This document shows, piece by piece, positions 16,823 through 25,378 of a stretch of DNA of 41,840 nucleotides; within the stretch, counting starts at the first letter, position 1, and the number at the start of each line of letters is the position of its first letter. Position numbers and translations under genes: made by a program. This DNA comes from Teichococcus coralli. GTDB taxonomy: Bacteria; Pseudomonadota; Alphaproteobacteria; Acetobacterales; Acetobacteraceae. Location: the NCBI RefSeq assembly GCF_009829925.1, contig NZ_SNVJ01000025.1, positions 1 through 41,840 on the forward strand. The letters run 5' to 3'. The notes under the pieces are model-generated. The model had not been told where the DNA came from. It did no database searches and saw only the letters and a program-made list of their open reading frames with translations.

Positions 16823-17800
16823 ATGACCCTTCTGACCCGTCGCGGCGCCCTGGGCCTGGCGGCCGGCGCCCTGGCGAGCCCGGCCCTGTCGAGCCTGGCC
16901 CTGGCGCAGAGCAGCTTTCCCAGCCGGCCCATCCGGATGCTGGTGCCCTGGGCCGCCGGTGGCACCACGGACGTGCAGATGCGCGCCTTCTGCGAGGCTG
17001 CCGCCCGCCATCTCGGCCAGCCGGTGGTGGTGGAGAACCGTGCCGGTGCCGGCGGCATCCTTGGGCCGCAGGCGCTGCTGAACGAGAAGCCGGACGGCTA
17101 TGTCCTGTCGCAGATGCCGATCAGCGTGTTCCGCTATCCGCAGATGGTGGACAAGCCGCCCTTCAACACCCTGAAGGACTTCACCTGGGTCAGTCACCTG
17201 ACCGGCTACCTGTTCGGCGTCGTGGTGCGCGCCGATGCGCCCTGGAAGACCTTTGACGAGTTCCTGGCCGCCGCCAAGCAGAAGCCGGGCAGCATCAACT
17301 ACGGCACGCCGGGCGTCGGCACCTCGCTGCACCTGACGATGGAGCAGATCGCCGGGCAGCGCGGCCTCGAATGGACGCATGTGCCGTTCCGCGGCTTCTC
17401 CGAAAACGTGACGGCGCTGCTCGGCGGCCAGATCCACGCCCTGGCCGACAGCTCCGGCTGGGCCGAGATGGTGAAGGACGGCCGGCTCCGCCTGCTTGTC
17501 ACCTGGGGGCCGGAGCGGGCGAAGCGCTTCCCCGACACCCCGACCCTTAAGGAGCTCGGCATCGACATCGTTTCCACCTCGCCCTACGGCGTCGCCGGGC
17601 CGAAGGGCATGGACCCTGCCGTGGTGCGCGTGCTGGACGCCGCCTTCAAGAAAGCGGTGACCGACCCGCAGCACACCGCCATCCTCGACCGCTACGACAT
17701 GCCGGTGATCTACATGGGGCCGGAGGAGTACACGGCCTTCGCCGAGCGCACCTGGCGCGAGGAGAAGGCGATGATCGACCGGCTCAACCTGCACATCTGA
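16823..17800 (+). CDS. Tripartite tricarboxylate transporter substrate-binding protein (Bug family)
   Basis: A 325-residue periplasmic receptor of the TctC/Bug family, which captures carboxylic acids and similar small solutes. The ATG at 16823 has GAGAGGA about 9 bases upstream and starts a signal with twin arginines (MTLLTRRGALGLAAGALAS), so Tat export is plausible. Family features: SRPIRMLVPWAAGGTTDVQMR near 33-53, VVVENRAGAGGILGPQALL near 69-87, and GTPGVGTSLHLTMEQIA around 160. No TctA or TctB permease is nearby, so it is an orphan receptor, as is common for this expanded family. A patatin-like gene starts 79 bases downstream. Confidence 0.93.
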   Translation: MTLLTRRGALGLAAGALASPALSSLALAQSSFPSRPIRMLVPWAAGGTTDVQMRAFCEAAARHLGQPVVVENRAGAGGILGPQALLNEKPDGYVLSQMPISVFRYPQMVDKPPFNTLKDFTWVSHLTGYLFGVVVRADAPWKTFDEFLAAAKQKPGSINYGTPGVGTSLHLTMEQIAGQRGLEWTHVPFRGFSENVTALLGGQIHALADSSGWAEMVKDGRLRLLVTWGPERAKRFPDTPTLKELGIDIVSTSPYGVAGPKGMDPAVVRVLDAAFKKAVTDPQHTAILDRYDMPVIYMGPEEYTAFAERTWREEKAMIDRLNLHI

Positions 17801-17879
17801 GCCGCACCGGGCAAGGCTTGGCAGTGCGGCGCAAGAGGTGCATCTCCGCCTTGTCGCCCGCTGCCAAGGAGACCTGCCG

Positions 17880-19043
17880 ATGGACCTGCCATCCTCCGCC
17901 CCCCGCGGCGCCCCCCGCGGCGCCCGCCCGCAGGAAGCCTGGCGGCCCGGAGGGTGCCGCAGCAACGCGCTGATCCTCCAGGGAGGCGGGGCGCTGGGCG
18001 CCTACCAGGCCGGCGTCTATGAGGCGATGGCCGAGGCCGGCATGGCGCTGGACTGGGTGGCCGGGGTGTCGATCGGCGCGGTCAACGGCGCGCTGATCGC
18101 CGGCAACGCGCCGGAGCGCCGGGTGGCGGCGCTGCGGACCTTCTGGGAGCGCATCACCAACGAGCGCATCTGGAACGTCCTGCCCGATGGCGACCTGTTC
18201 CGGCAGTGGCGGCACGAGGCCTCGGCCTTGCTGACCATGTTGCGGGGCCAGCCGGGCTTCTTCGAACCCAACCTGCCGAACCCCTGGTTCTCGCTGCCCG
18301 GCGCGCGCACCGCCACGGCCTTCTACAACAATGGGCCGCTGCGCCAGACCCTGCGCGAGCTGGTGGACTTCGACCGGCTGAACGACGGCGGCATCCGCTT
18401 CTCCGTCGGCGCGGTCAACGTCGCCAGCGGCAACTTCACCTATTTCGACAATGCCCATATGCGCATCACGGAGGAGCACATCATGGCCTCCGGCGCGCTG
18501 CCACCCTCGCTGCCCATGGTCCGCATCGGCACCGACTACTTCTGGGATGGCGGCATCGTCTCCAACACGCCCCTGCATCACCTGCTGGAGAACCTCGAGG
18601 GCAATACGCTGGCCTTCCAGGTGGACCTGTTCAGCGCGCGGGGGCGGGTGCCGCGTTCCATGCCGGCGGTGCTCTCGCGCGAGAAGGACATCCGCTACAG
18701 CAGCCGCACCCGCTTCGTGACCGACCAGTACCGCCGGATCCGCGAGCTTGAGGTGGAGCTCAGGCGGGCGCTGGAGCAGATCCCCGAGCAGCAGCTCGAT
18801 GCCGGGCAGCGCAAGGCCAAGGAGCGGCTGGAGCGTCTGCCGGAGGTGGTCATCCTGCACCTGATCTATCAGCAGCAGGCGCATGAGGGGCAGGCGAAGG
18901 ACTACGAGTTCTCCACCACCGCCATGCACGAGCACTGGCGGAGCGGACTGGAGGATACCCGCGCCACCCTGCTGCACGACGAATGGCTGGCCATGCCGCC
19001 CCCTGGCAGCGGCATCCAGGTGCATGACGTGCACCGGGCATGA
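17880..19043 (+). CDS. Patatin-like phospholipase (with DUF3734-type C-terminus)
   Basis: A 387-residue predicted lipid acyl hydrolase with a Ser-Asp dyad. The oxyanion loop GGGALGAYQAG is near residues 35-45, the nucleophile elbow GVSIG puts the catalytic Ser at 64, and the Asp is D223 in WDGGIVSNTP. The C-terminal third, with LEVELRRALEQIPE and HLIYQQQAHEGQAKDYEFS, matches the DUF3734 extension found in many proteobacterial patatins. No signal peptide is visible. The ATG at 17880 has AAGGAG about 8 bases upstream. A short Ala-Pro-Arg-Gly repeat near residues 7-14 is low complexity. It ends near a strong terminator. Confidence 0.92.
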   Translation: MDLPSSAPRGAPRGARPQEAWRPGGCRSNALILQGGGALGAYQAGVYEAMAEAGMALDWVAGVSIGAVNGALIAGNAPERRVAALRTFWERITNERIWNVLPDGDLFRQWRHEASALLTMLRGQPGFFEPNLPNPWFSLPGARTATAFYNNGPLRQTLRELVDFDRLNDGGIRFSVGAVNVASGNFTYFDNAHMRITEEHIMASGALPPSLPMVRIGTDYFWDGGIVSNTPLHHLLENLEGNTLAFQVDLFSARGRVPRSMPAVLSREKDIRYSSRTRFVTDQYRRIRELEVELRRALEQIPEQQLDAGQRKAKERLERLPEVVILHLIYQQQAHEGQAKDYEFSTTAMHEHWRSGLEDTRATLLHDEWLAMPPPGSGIQVHDVHRA

Positions 19044-19066
19044 CGTGCGCCGGGCATGAAGCAAGG

Positions 19067-19088
19067 TCGGGGGAATGAATCCCCCCGA
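19067..19088 (+). terminator. Hairpin just after the patatin gene
   Basis: An imperfect stem of TCGGGGGA against TCCCCCCGA with a small loop lies 24 bases past the patatin stop codon. A T-rich run (CTTCTTTTTCC) follows at about 19093. It probably forms the first part of the terminator region between the two converging genes. Confidence 0.55.
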
Positions 19089-19163
19089 AGCTCCCTTCTT
19101 TTTCCTGTCAGCCTGGGACTGCGCTTCCCGCCCGCGCGGGAGACCCGAAGAAAAAGGATGGGG

Positions 19164-19189
19164 GCCTGGGGGAATTCGTTCCCCCAGGC
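19164..19189. terminator. Strong bidirectional terminator with TTCG tetraloop
   Basis: A perfect 11-base-pair stem, GCCTGGGGGAA with TTCCCCCAGGC, closes a TTCG tetraloop, an unusually stable RNA hairpin. It lies 3 bases past the end of the molybdoenzyme gene on the minus strand and downstream of the patatin gene on the plus strand. It can serve either direction. Confidence 0.75.
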
Positions 19190-19192
19190 TTC

Positions 19193-21499
19193 TTACCCCT
19201 CCGCCGGTGGGTCCCAGGCGCGGATCGGCGGCAGGTTGCCGGTGAATTTCTCCACCTCCAGCGTGGTGAGCTGCCCCGTGCAGCCCTGCGCCAGCCGCGA
19301 GGTGCCCGCGTCGCGCGTCAGCACGTTGGGGTTGCCGTGCACGCAGAGCGGGTTGTCCTCCGCCGGGTCGGCCGGGTCGTACCAGGCGCCGGTGGCAAGC
19401 TGCACCACGCCGGGGCTCACCACCTCGCTCAGCGCCGCCGAGGCCAGGCAGGCGCCGCGCGCGTTGAACAGCCGCACGATGTCGCCCTCGGCGATGCCGC
19501 GCGCTTCCGCATCGCGCGGATGGATGCGCATCACCTCGCGGCCGCGCCGCTTGGAATCGGCGCTGGTGCCGCCGAAGTCGAGCTGGCTGTGCAGCCGCGT
19601 CCAGGGCTGGTTGGCCACCAGCCAGAGTGGGCGCTCCGCGGCCGGCGCCTCCTGCGGCGCCAGCCAGGCGGGGTGGCCGGGGCAGTCGTCGTAGCCGAAG
19701 CCGGCGATGGTCTCGGAGAAGATCTCCACCTTGCCGGAGGGGGTGGAAAGCGGCTCGCCCTCGGGGTCGTTGTGAAAGGCGCGCAGCGGGCCGCCATCAT
19801 CCGGGTTCTGCGGCAGGGCCAGCTCGCCCAGGGCCCAGAACTCCTCGAAGGAAGGGGCGGGGTCGCCGCGCTCGGCCAGGGCGGCGCGGGTGCGCTCATA
19901 CAGGTGGCGCAGCCAGCCGCGCGCGTCGCGCCCCTCGGTGAATTCCTCGCGCTTGCCCAGGCGCTCGGCCAGGTCGGCGAAGATGCTGTAGTCGTCGCGC
20001 GCCTCGGCATAGGGCTCGGCGAGCCGGTGCATGGCGATCAGCAGCGGGTCGGTGGTCTGGCCGCCGATGTCCTCGCGCTCCAGCGTCATGGTGCAGGGGA
20101 GCACGATGTCGGCATGCTTGGCCGTGGCGGTCCAGGAGGTCTCGTGCACCACCAGCGTGTCCACCTGCGCGAAGGCGCGGCGCAGGCGGGCGAGGTCCTG
20201 GTGGTGGTGGAAGGGGTTGCCACCCGCCCAGTAGACCAGCCGGATGTCGGGATAGGTCAGTTTCTGCCCGTTGTAGTCGAAGGGCTGGCCGGGGTTCAGC
20301 AGCAGGTCGCTGATGCGCGCCACGGGAATGAAGTCCGGCACGCCGTTGCGGCCCTGCGGCAGCGAGGCGACCGGCACCGCGTTGAACCGCCTGCCGTAAT
20401 GCGCGATGGCGCCCAGCGCGTAGTTGTAGCCGCCGCCGGGCAGGCCGAGCTGGCCCAGCATCGCCGCCAGCACGATCGCCATCCAGACGGGCTGCTCGCC
20501 ATGCTCGGCGCGCTGCAGGGAATGCGCCATGCTGATCAGCGTGCGCGTCGCCGCCGCGTCGCGGGCGAGCTGGGCGATGGTCTCGGCGGGGATGCCGCAG
20601 ATGGCGGCGGCCCAGGCGGCGTCCTTCGGCTGTCCGTCGGCCTGGCCCGTCAGGTAGGGTTCGAACTTCTCCCAGCCCGTGCAACGGCTGGCCAGGAAAG
20701 CGCGGTCGTGCAGCCCCTCGGCCACCAGCGTGTGGGCCATGCCCAGCATCATCGCGGTGTCGGTGCCGGGGGTGATGGTGAGCCACTCGGCGCGCGCCTC
20801 CTCCGGCAGGTCGTCGCGCAGCGGGCCGATCAGCACGAAGCGGCAGCCGCGCTCGGCGGCGGCCTTCATCGAGCCGCGCTCGATGTGGCGGCTGACGCCG
20901 CCCGACGCCACCGCGCTGTTCTTCACCGCCATGCCGCCGAAGGAGAGGCAGAGGCCGGTATGCTCGACGATCTGCTCCCAGGTGACGTTGTGCTTCGTCA
21001 TCTCCTCGTAGTTGCCGAGGATGTGCGGGATGATCACCGCCGAGGCGCCGGCGCTGTAGCTGTTGACCGAGCGGACATAGCCGCCGAGCGCGACGTTTAG
21101 GAAGCGGTGCACCTGGCTCTGCGCGTGGTGGAAGCGCCCGGCGGAGGACCAGCCATAGGAGCCGCCGAAGATGGCGCGCGGCCCGTGCGCGTCGCGCACC
21201 CGCGCCAGCTCGCCGGCCAGCAGGTCCAGCGCCTTTTGCCAGGAAACGGGGACGAACTCGTCCCGCCCGCGCGCGCTGTCCGGCCCCGGGCCGCGCTCCA
21301 GCCAGCCGCGCCGCACCATTGGCCGGGCGATGCGCGCCTTGTGCCGCAGGGCGGCGGCGAAGTTGCCGAGGATGGGGGAGGGATCGGGGTCGGCGGGATG
21401 CGGCTCGACCACCAGCGTGTCGCCCTGCCAGCCCGCGCGGAACGCACCCCAGTGCGAGGAATGGGGCTTCAGCGCCCCCGCAGCCGTCTGCTTCGCCAT
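19193..21499 (-). CDS. Molybdopterin-dependent oxidoreductase, BisC/DMSO reductase-like
   Basis: A 768-residue molybdenum (bis-MGD) enzyme of the DMSO reductase family, closest in pattern to biotin/methionine sulfoxide or TMAO reductases. The probable Mo ligand is Ser119 in SYGWSSAGRFHH. Cofactor-binding patterns include the RFVLIGPLRDD region, MLGQLGLPGGGYNY, VYWAGGNPFHHHQD and PCTMTLEREDIGGQ. It has no N-terminal Cys cluster for Fe-S and no Tat signal, so it should be cytoplasmic like BisC rather than periplasmic like DorA/TorA. The ATG at 21499 has AAGGA 5 bases upstream; an ATG two codons earlier lacks a spaced site. No redox partner gene is adjacent. The substrate cannot be fixed from sequence. 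Confidence 0.9.
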   Translation of the reverse strand: MAKQTAAGALKPHSSHWGAFRAGWQGDTLVVEPHPADPDPSPILGNFAAALRHKARIARPMVRRGWLERGPGPDSARGRDEFVPVSWQKALDLLAGELARVRDAHGPRAIFGGSYGWSSAGRFHHAQSQVHRFLNVALGGYVRSVNSYSAGASAVIIPHILGNYEEMTKHNVTWEQIVEHTGLCLSFGGMAVKNSAVASGGVSRHIERGSMKAAAERGCRFVLIGPLRDDLPEEARAEWLTITPGTDTAMMLGMAHTLVAEGLHDRAFLASRCTGWEKFEPYLTGQADGQPKDAAWAAAICGIPAETIAQLARDAAATRTLISMAHSLQRAEHGEQPVWMAIVLAAMLGQLGLPGGGYNYALGAIAHYGRRFNAVPVASLPQGRNGVPDFIPVARISDLLLNPGQPFDYNGQKLTYPDIRLVYWAGGNPFHHHQDLARLRRAFAQVDTLVVHETSWTATAKHADIVLPCTMTLEREDIGGQTTDPLLIAMHRLAEPYAEARDDYSIFADLAERLGKREEFTEGRDARGWLRHLYERTRAALAERGDPAPSFEEFWALGELALPQNPDDGGPLRAFHNDPEGEPLSTPSGKVEIFSETIAGFGYDDCPGHPAWLAPQEAPAAERPLWLVANQPWTRLHSQLDFGGTSADSKRRGREVMRIHPRDAEARGIAEGDIVRLFNARGACLASAALSEVVSPGVVQLATGAWYDPADPAEDNPLCVHGNPNVLTRDAGTSRLAQGCTGQLTTLEVEKFTGNLPPIRAWDPPAEG

Positions 21500-21688
21500 G
21501 TCCATCCTTCCCGCGGTCGAACCGGCACTGTGCGGCGGGATGCCGGCGCTGTCATCCACCGATGCTCGCCTTTGCGGCCGAGGCCCTGTATCGGCTCCCT
21601 TCGGGAAGACCCCTTTCGGGAGTTGGTCCCGGACAAGCAACCCCGGGCGGCCGGGCGGCATTCAGCCGTGAGGCGAGAGGAGAGCGAA

Positions 21689-22150
21689 GTGGCGCTGCTG
21701 CTGAACATCCTGTGGAACGTGCCGGGGCTCGGCTTCATCCCGGCGCTGCTGTGGCTGCTGGCGGCGGGGATCATGGCGATCACGGTGATCGGCCTGCCCT
21801 GGGCGCGCGCCTGCCTGATGATGGCCAGCTACAGCTTCGCCCCCTTCGGCCGCCGGCTCGTCTCCACCGAGGACCTGAACGGCTTCGGCACCATCGGCTC
21901 CGGCCCGCTGGGCTGGCTGGCCAACCTGATCTGGTTCGTGCTGGCCGGCGTCTGGCTCTGCCTTTCCCACCTGACGCTGGCGGTGAGCACCGCCGTCACC
22001 ATCATCGGCCTGCCCTTCGCCTGGGCGCATCTGAAGCTCGCCGCCGCCTCGCTCCTCCCGGTGGGCAAGCGGGTGGTGCCCAACGCGGTGGCCGACGCCG
22101 CCGAACTCTCCGGCGGCCGGGCGGCTCGGGACCGGGGGCGGCGCGACTGA
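21689..22150 (+). CDS. YccF-domain inner membrane protein
   Basis: A 153-residue membrane protein with two YccF repeats, one in each half. The first runs through LLNILWNVPGLGFIPALLWLLAAG, then ITVIGLPWARACLMMASYSFAPFGR. The second runs through WLANLIWFVLAGVWLCLSHL, then ITIIGLPFAWAHLKLAAASLLPVGK. About four membrane segments are expected. The function of YccF is unknown. The start is a GTG at 21689 with AGGAGA 5-6 bases upstream; there is no ATG in a suitable place. The stop is 13 bases before the amine-oxidase-like gene, so the two are probably cotranscribed. Confidence 0.9.
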   Translation: MALLLNILWNVPGLGFIPALLWLLAAGIMAITVIGLPWARACLMMASYSFAPFGRRLVSTEDLNGFGTIGSGPLGWLANLIWFVLAGVWLCLSHLTLAVSTAVTIIGLPFAWAHLKLAAASLLPVGKRVVPNAVADAAELSGGRAARDRGRRD

Positions 22151-22163
22151 CGGCGCGGCCCCG

Positions 22164-23426
22164 GTGAGCAGTCCCGACATCCTGGTGGTCGGCGCCGGCG
22201 CGGCGGGCATCGCGGCGGCGCGGGCGGTGCTGCGCGCCGGGCGCACGGTGCAGGTGCTGGAGGCGCGCGAACGGCCCGGCGGCCGCGCCTGGACCGACAG
22301 CACGACGCTCGGCGCCCCCTTCGACCTTGGCGCCACCTGGCTGCACCAGGCCGGCGAGAACCCGCTCACCCCGCTGGCGGCCGGCCTGGAGCCCTTCGAC
22401 CACGACGCGGTGCGCCGGCATGTCTGCTTCCTCGACGGCCGCCTCGCCACGGAGGCGGAGATGGCGGACTACGACACCGCCTATGCCGCCTTCCACCCGC
22501 GGCTGCAGGCCGCCCTGGCGACCGCCCCGCGGGACGCCTCCGCCGCCGACGACGCCCCGCGCGGCGGCTTCTGGGACGCCACGGTGGCGCATTGGGAAGG
22601 GCCGGTGATCGCCGCCGCGCCGCTCGCCGCGATGGACCTGCGGGATTTCATGGCCACCCAGCTCGGCGGCCCCAACCTGCTGCTGCCGGGCGGCATCGGC
22701 GGCCTGCTGGCGGGCCTCGCCGCGGGTCTTCCCATCGCCTGTGGCGCGGTCGTCGAGCGGCTGCGCTGGGGCGAAGCGGAGGGCGTGGTGGCGGAGGGCG
22801 GCTTCGGCCGGGTCGCGGCCCGGGCGGCCATCGTCACCCTGCCCACCGCCGTGCTGGCAGCCGGCGGGGTGCGCTTCGACCCCGCCCTGCCGCCGGCCAC
22901 CGAACAGGCCTTCCACGACCTGCCGCTGGGCCTTCTGACCAAGCTCGGGCTGCGCGCCGCCGGCGATGACCGGCTGAACCTCGGCCCCTTCACCGGGCTT
23001 GAGCGGCGCGTCTCGCGGGAGGACGAAACGGCGATGACCTTTATCGCCTGGCCCTTCGGGCGGGACCACCTGATGGGCTTCCTGGGTGGCGAGGCTGCCT
23101 GGGCGCTGGAGCGGGAGGGAGAGGCGGCGCTGACGGATTTCGCCTTCGCCGAGCTGCGCCGCGCCTATGGCGGCCGGGCCGATCGCGCCCTGCGCCGCGC
23201 GGGGGCGCTGGCCAGCCGCTGGGGCGGCGATCCCTTCGCGCGCGGTGCCTATTCCCATGCCCGCCCGGGGCGTGCCGGGGCGCGGCTTGACCTGGCCGCG
23301 CCGCTGGCCGGCGGGCGGCTCTGCTTCGCCGGAGAAGCCTGCCATCCACGCTTCGCCGGCACGGTCGGTGGCGCATGGGTCACCGGGGAGGCTGCCGCCC
23401 GGGCCGCCCTCGCAACCCAGTCATGA
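22164..23426 (+). CDS. FAD-dependent amine oxidase-like protein
   Basis: A 420-residue flavoprotein of the flavin amine oxidase/NAD(P)-binding Rossmann class. The N-terminal dinucleotide-binding motif is ILVVGAGAAGIAAARAVLRAG, with the acidic ribose ligand in VLEARERPGGRAW. The substrate-region LGATWLHQAGENPL is near residues 54-67. The C-terminal FAD motif is RLCFAGEACHPRFAGTVGGAW near 385-405. No signal peptide is seen. The start is GTG at 22164, 13 bases after yccF. Such proteins oxidise amines, polyamines or carotenoid-like substrates; the real substrate is not evident. Confidence 0.9.
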   Translation: MSSPDILVVGAGAAGIAAARAVLRAGRTVQVLEARERPGGRAWTDSTTLGAPFDLGATWLHQAGENPLTPLAAGLEPFDHDAVRRHVCFLDGRLATEAEMADYDTAYAAFHPRLQAALATAPRDASAADDAPRGGFWDATVAHWEGPVIAAAPLAAMDLRDFMATQLGGPNLLLPGGIGGLLAGLAAGLPIACGAVVERLRWGEAEGVVAEGGFGRVAARAAIVTLPTAVLAAGGVRFDPALPPATEQAFHDLPLGLLTKLGLRAAGDDRLNLGPFTGLERRVSREDETAMTFIAWPFGRDHLMGFLGGEAAWALEREGEAALTDFAFAELRRAYGGRADRALRRAGALASRWGGDPFARGAYSHARPGRAGARLDLAAPLAGGRLCFAGEACHPRFAGTVGGAWVTGEAAARAALATQS

Positions 23427-23474
23427 ACGGAGGGTTGATGGACGAGGGGTTAAACTTGCGCCATCGCTGCCCAG

Positions 23475-24584
23475 ATGCAGCCACCGATGAGTGACACAGT
23501 GGAACAGGCGGGCTTCGAGCGCGACGGCGAGACGCTGCGCCTGCGCGGCGCGCTGGTGACGCGCCAGGTCGGGTCGATCTGGGAGGCGGTGGAGAAGGCG
23601 GCGCGCGGCGCGCGGCGGCTCGACCTCTCGGCCGTCTCCAGCCTGGACACCACCGGCGCCGCCCTGGTGCTGCGGAGCGCCGAGGTCGCGGAAGGCGCGG
23701 CGGTCGAGGGCGCCAGCAAGCCAGTGGCGGCCGTGATGGATCGCGCCCGCGCCGCCCTGGCCGCGCCCCGCCCCGCCGCAGGCGACGCCCGTCTGCCTTT
23801 CGTGGCGGGGGTCGGCGCCTGGGGCGTCGGCCTGGTGAAACGGCTGCTGGTTTCCACCGGCTTCATCGGCGAGACGGCGGTGATGGGCGCGGCGGTGCTC
23901 GCCCACCCGCGCCGGCTTCGCTTCAACGACCTGCTGCGCCACCTCGACGAGGCCGGGCTGCGCGCCTTCCCGCTGACCCTGCTGCTCGGCACGCTGATCG
24001 GCGTCATCCTCGCCTTCCAGTCCTCCGTCCCGATGCGGCAGTTCGGCGCCGAGATCTACATCCCGCCGCTGGTCGGCATCTCGCTGGTGCGGGAGCTGGG
24101 GCCGCTGGTGGCCGCCATCATCCTGGCCGGCCGCACCGGCTCGGCCTTCGCGGCCGAGCTCGGCACCATGACGGTGAACGAGGAGATCGACGCGCTGCGC
24201 ATCATGGGGGTGGACCCCATGGCCATGCTGGTGCTGCCCCGCCTTGTCGCGGCGATGGCGGTGATGCCGGTGCTCAGCCTGCTGATGGACCTCTCCGGCC
24301 TGCTCGGCATGGGCGTGGTGATGGGCACGCTGGGCTTCCCGCCGGCGCTGGTGATCAACCAGTTGCAGCAATGGCTGACGCTGGGCGGGCTGGTCGGCGG
24401 CCTCGGCAAGTCGATCATCTTCGGCCTGGCGATCGCCGGCATCGGCTGCCGCTCGGGCCTCTCCGCCGGGCGCGGGCCGCGCGCGGTGGGCGACGCGGCG
24501 ACCGCCGCCGTGGTCGGCGGCATCGTCGCCACGGTGGTGCTCGACGGGCTCTTCGCGGTGCTCTTCTACCGGCTGGGCTGGTGA
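23475..24584 (+). CDS. mlaE: MlaE-type ABC permease with N-terminal STAS-like domain
   Basis: The inner-membrane permease of a Mla (MCE) phospholipid transport system, 369 residues. The N-terminal part (about 10-85) resembles a STAS domain, with LRLRGALVTRQVG and RRLDLSAVSSLDTTGAALV. In gammaproteobacteria that role is played by the separate MlaB. The permease domain (about 125-369) includes MPRQFGAEIYIPPLVGISLVRELGPL-type sequence, LAGRTGSAFAAELGTM, NEEIDALRIMG and the DPMAMLVLPR segment. Five or so membrane segments are expected. ATG codons at 23475 and 23487 are both possible. The stop overlaps the mlaF start by one base. Confidence 0.95.
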   Translation: MQPPMSDTVEQAGFERDGETLRLRGALVTRQVGSIWEAVEKAARGARRLDLSAVSSLDTTGAALVLRSAEVAEGAAVEGASKPVAAVMDRARAALAAPRPAAGDARLPFVAGVGAWGVGLVKRLLVSTGFIGETAVMGAAVLAHPRRLRFNDLLRHLDEAGLRAFPLTLLLGTLIGVILAFQSSVPMRQFGAEIYIPPLVGISLVRELGPLVAAIILAGRTGSAFAAELGTMTVNEEIDALRIMGVDPMAMLVLPRLVAAMAVMPVLSLLMDLSGLLGMGVVMGTLGFPPALVINQLQQWLTLGGLVGGLGKSIIFGLAIAGIGCRSGLSAGRGPRAVGDAATAAVVGGIVATVVLDGLFAVLFYRLGW

Positions 24585-25375
24585 TGGCGGACGCCCCGGA
24601 AGCCACCGACATCCACCGCACCCGGGTCGAGAACCCGGTGGTGGAGGCGCGCGGCCTCACCATGGCCTTCGGCAGCACCGTGCTGTTCCGCGACGTCACC
24701 TTCCAGGTGGCGGGAGGCGAGGTCTTCGTCATCCTCGGCGGCTCGGGCTGCGGCAAGTCCACCCTGCTGAAGCTGCTGATCGGCCTCTACCGGCCGAGCG
24801 AGGGCGCGATCCACATCCTCGGCGAGGACATGGAGGCGGCGCAGGGCGCGGCGCGGCGGCAATTGCTGTCGCGCATCGGCGTGATGTGGCAGTCCGGCGC
24901 GCTGTTCGGCTCGATGACGCTGCTGGAGAACGTGATGCTGCCACTGGAGGAGCATACCCGCCTGCCGCGCGCGGCGCGGGAGGAGGTGGCGCGGGTCAAG
25001 CTCGGCCTGGTTGGCCTGTCGGACGCCGCCAACCGCCTGCCGGCCGAGATCTCGGGCGGCATGGCCAAGCGCGCCGGCATCGCCCGCGCCATGGCGCTCG
25101 ACCCCTCCGTGCTGTTCCTCGACGAGCCCTCGGCGGGGCTCGACCCGATCACCTCGGCGGGGCTGGATCAGCTCATCAAGGACCTGGCGCGCGACCTCGG
25201 CACCACCTTCGTGGTGGTGACGCACGAGTTGCAGAGCATCCTGGCCATCGGCGACCGCTGCATCATGCTGGACAAGCAGGCCAAGGGCATGATCGCCGAG
25301 GGCGACCCGCGGCGCTTACGCGACCACGCGACGCACCCCACGGTGCGCGCCTTCTTCCGCCGGGAGGCGGCCTGA
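24584..25375 (+). CDS. mlaF: MlaF-type ABC transporter ATP-binding protein
   Basis: The ATPase subunit that powers Mla lipid transport, 263 residues. The Walker A GGSGCGKST is at 52-60, the Q-loop WQSG near 102, the signature ISGGMAKR at 156-163, and the Walker B VLFLDEPSAGLD starts at 176. The switch His is in VVVTHELQS. The signature ISGGM rather than LSGGQ is typical of MlaF. The ATG shares its A with the mlaE stop codon (TGATG), indicating translational coupling. A longer frame begins upstream inside mlaE but has no ribosome site. Confidence 0.96.
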   Translation: MADAPEATDIHRTRVENPVVEARGLTMAFGSTVLFRDVTFQVAGGEVFVILGGSGCGKSTLLKLLIGLYRPSEGAIHILGEDMEAAQGAARRQLLSRIGVMWQSGALFGSMTLLENVMLPLEEHTRLPRAAREEVARVKLGLVGLSDAANRLPAEISGGMAKRAGIARAMALDPSVLFLDEPSAGLDPITSAGLDQLIKDLARDLGTTFVVVTHELQSILAIGDRCIMLDKQAKGMIAEGDPRRLRDHATHPTVRAFFRREAA

Positions 25376-25378
25376 ACC

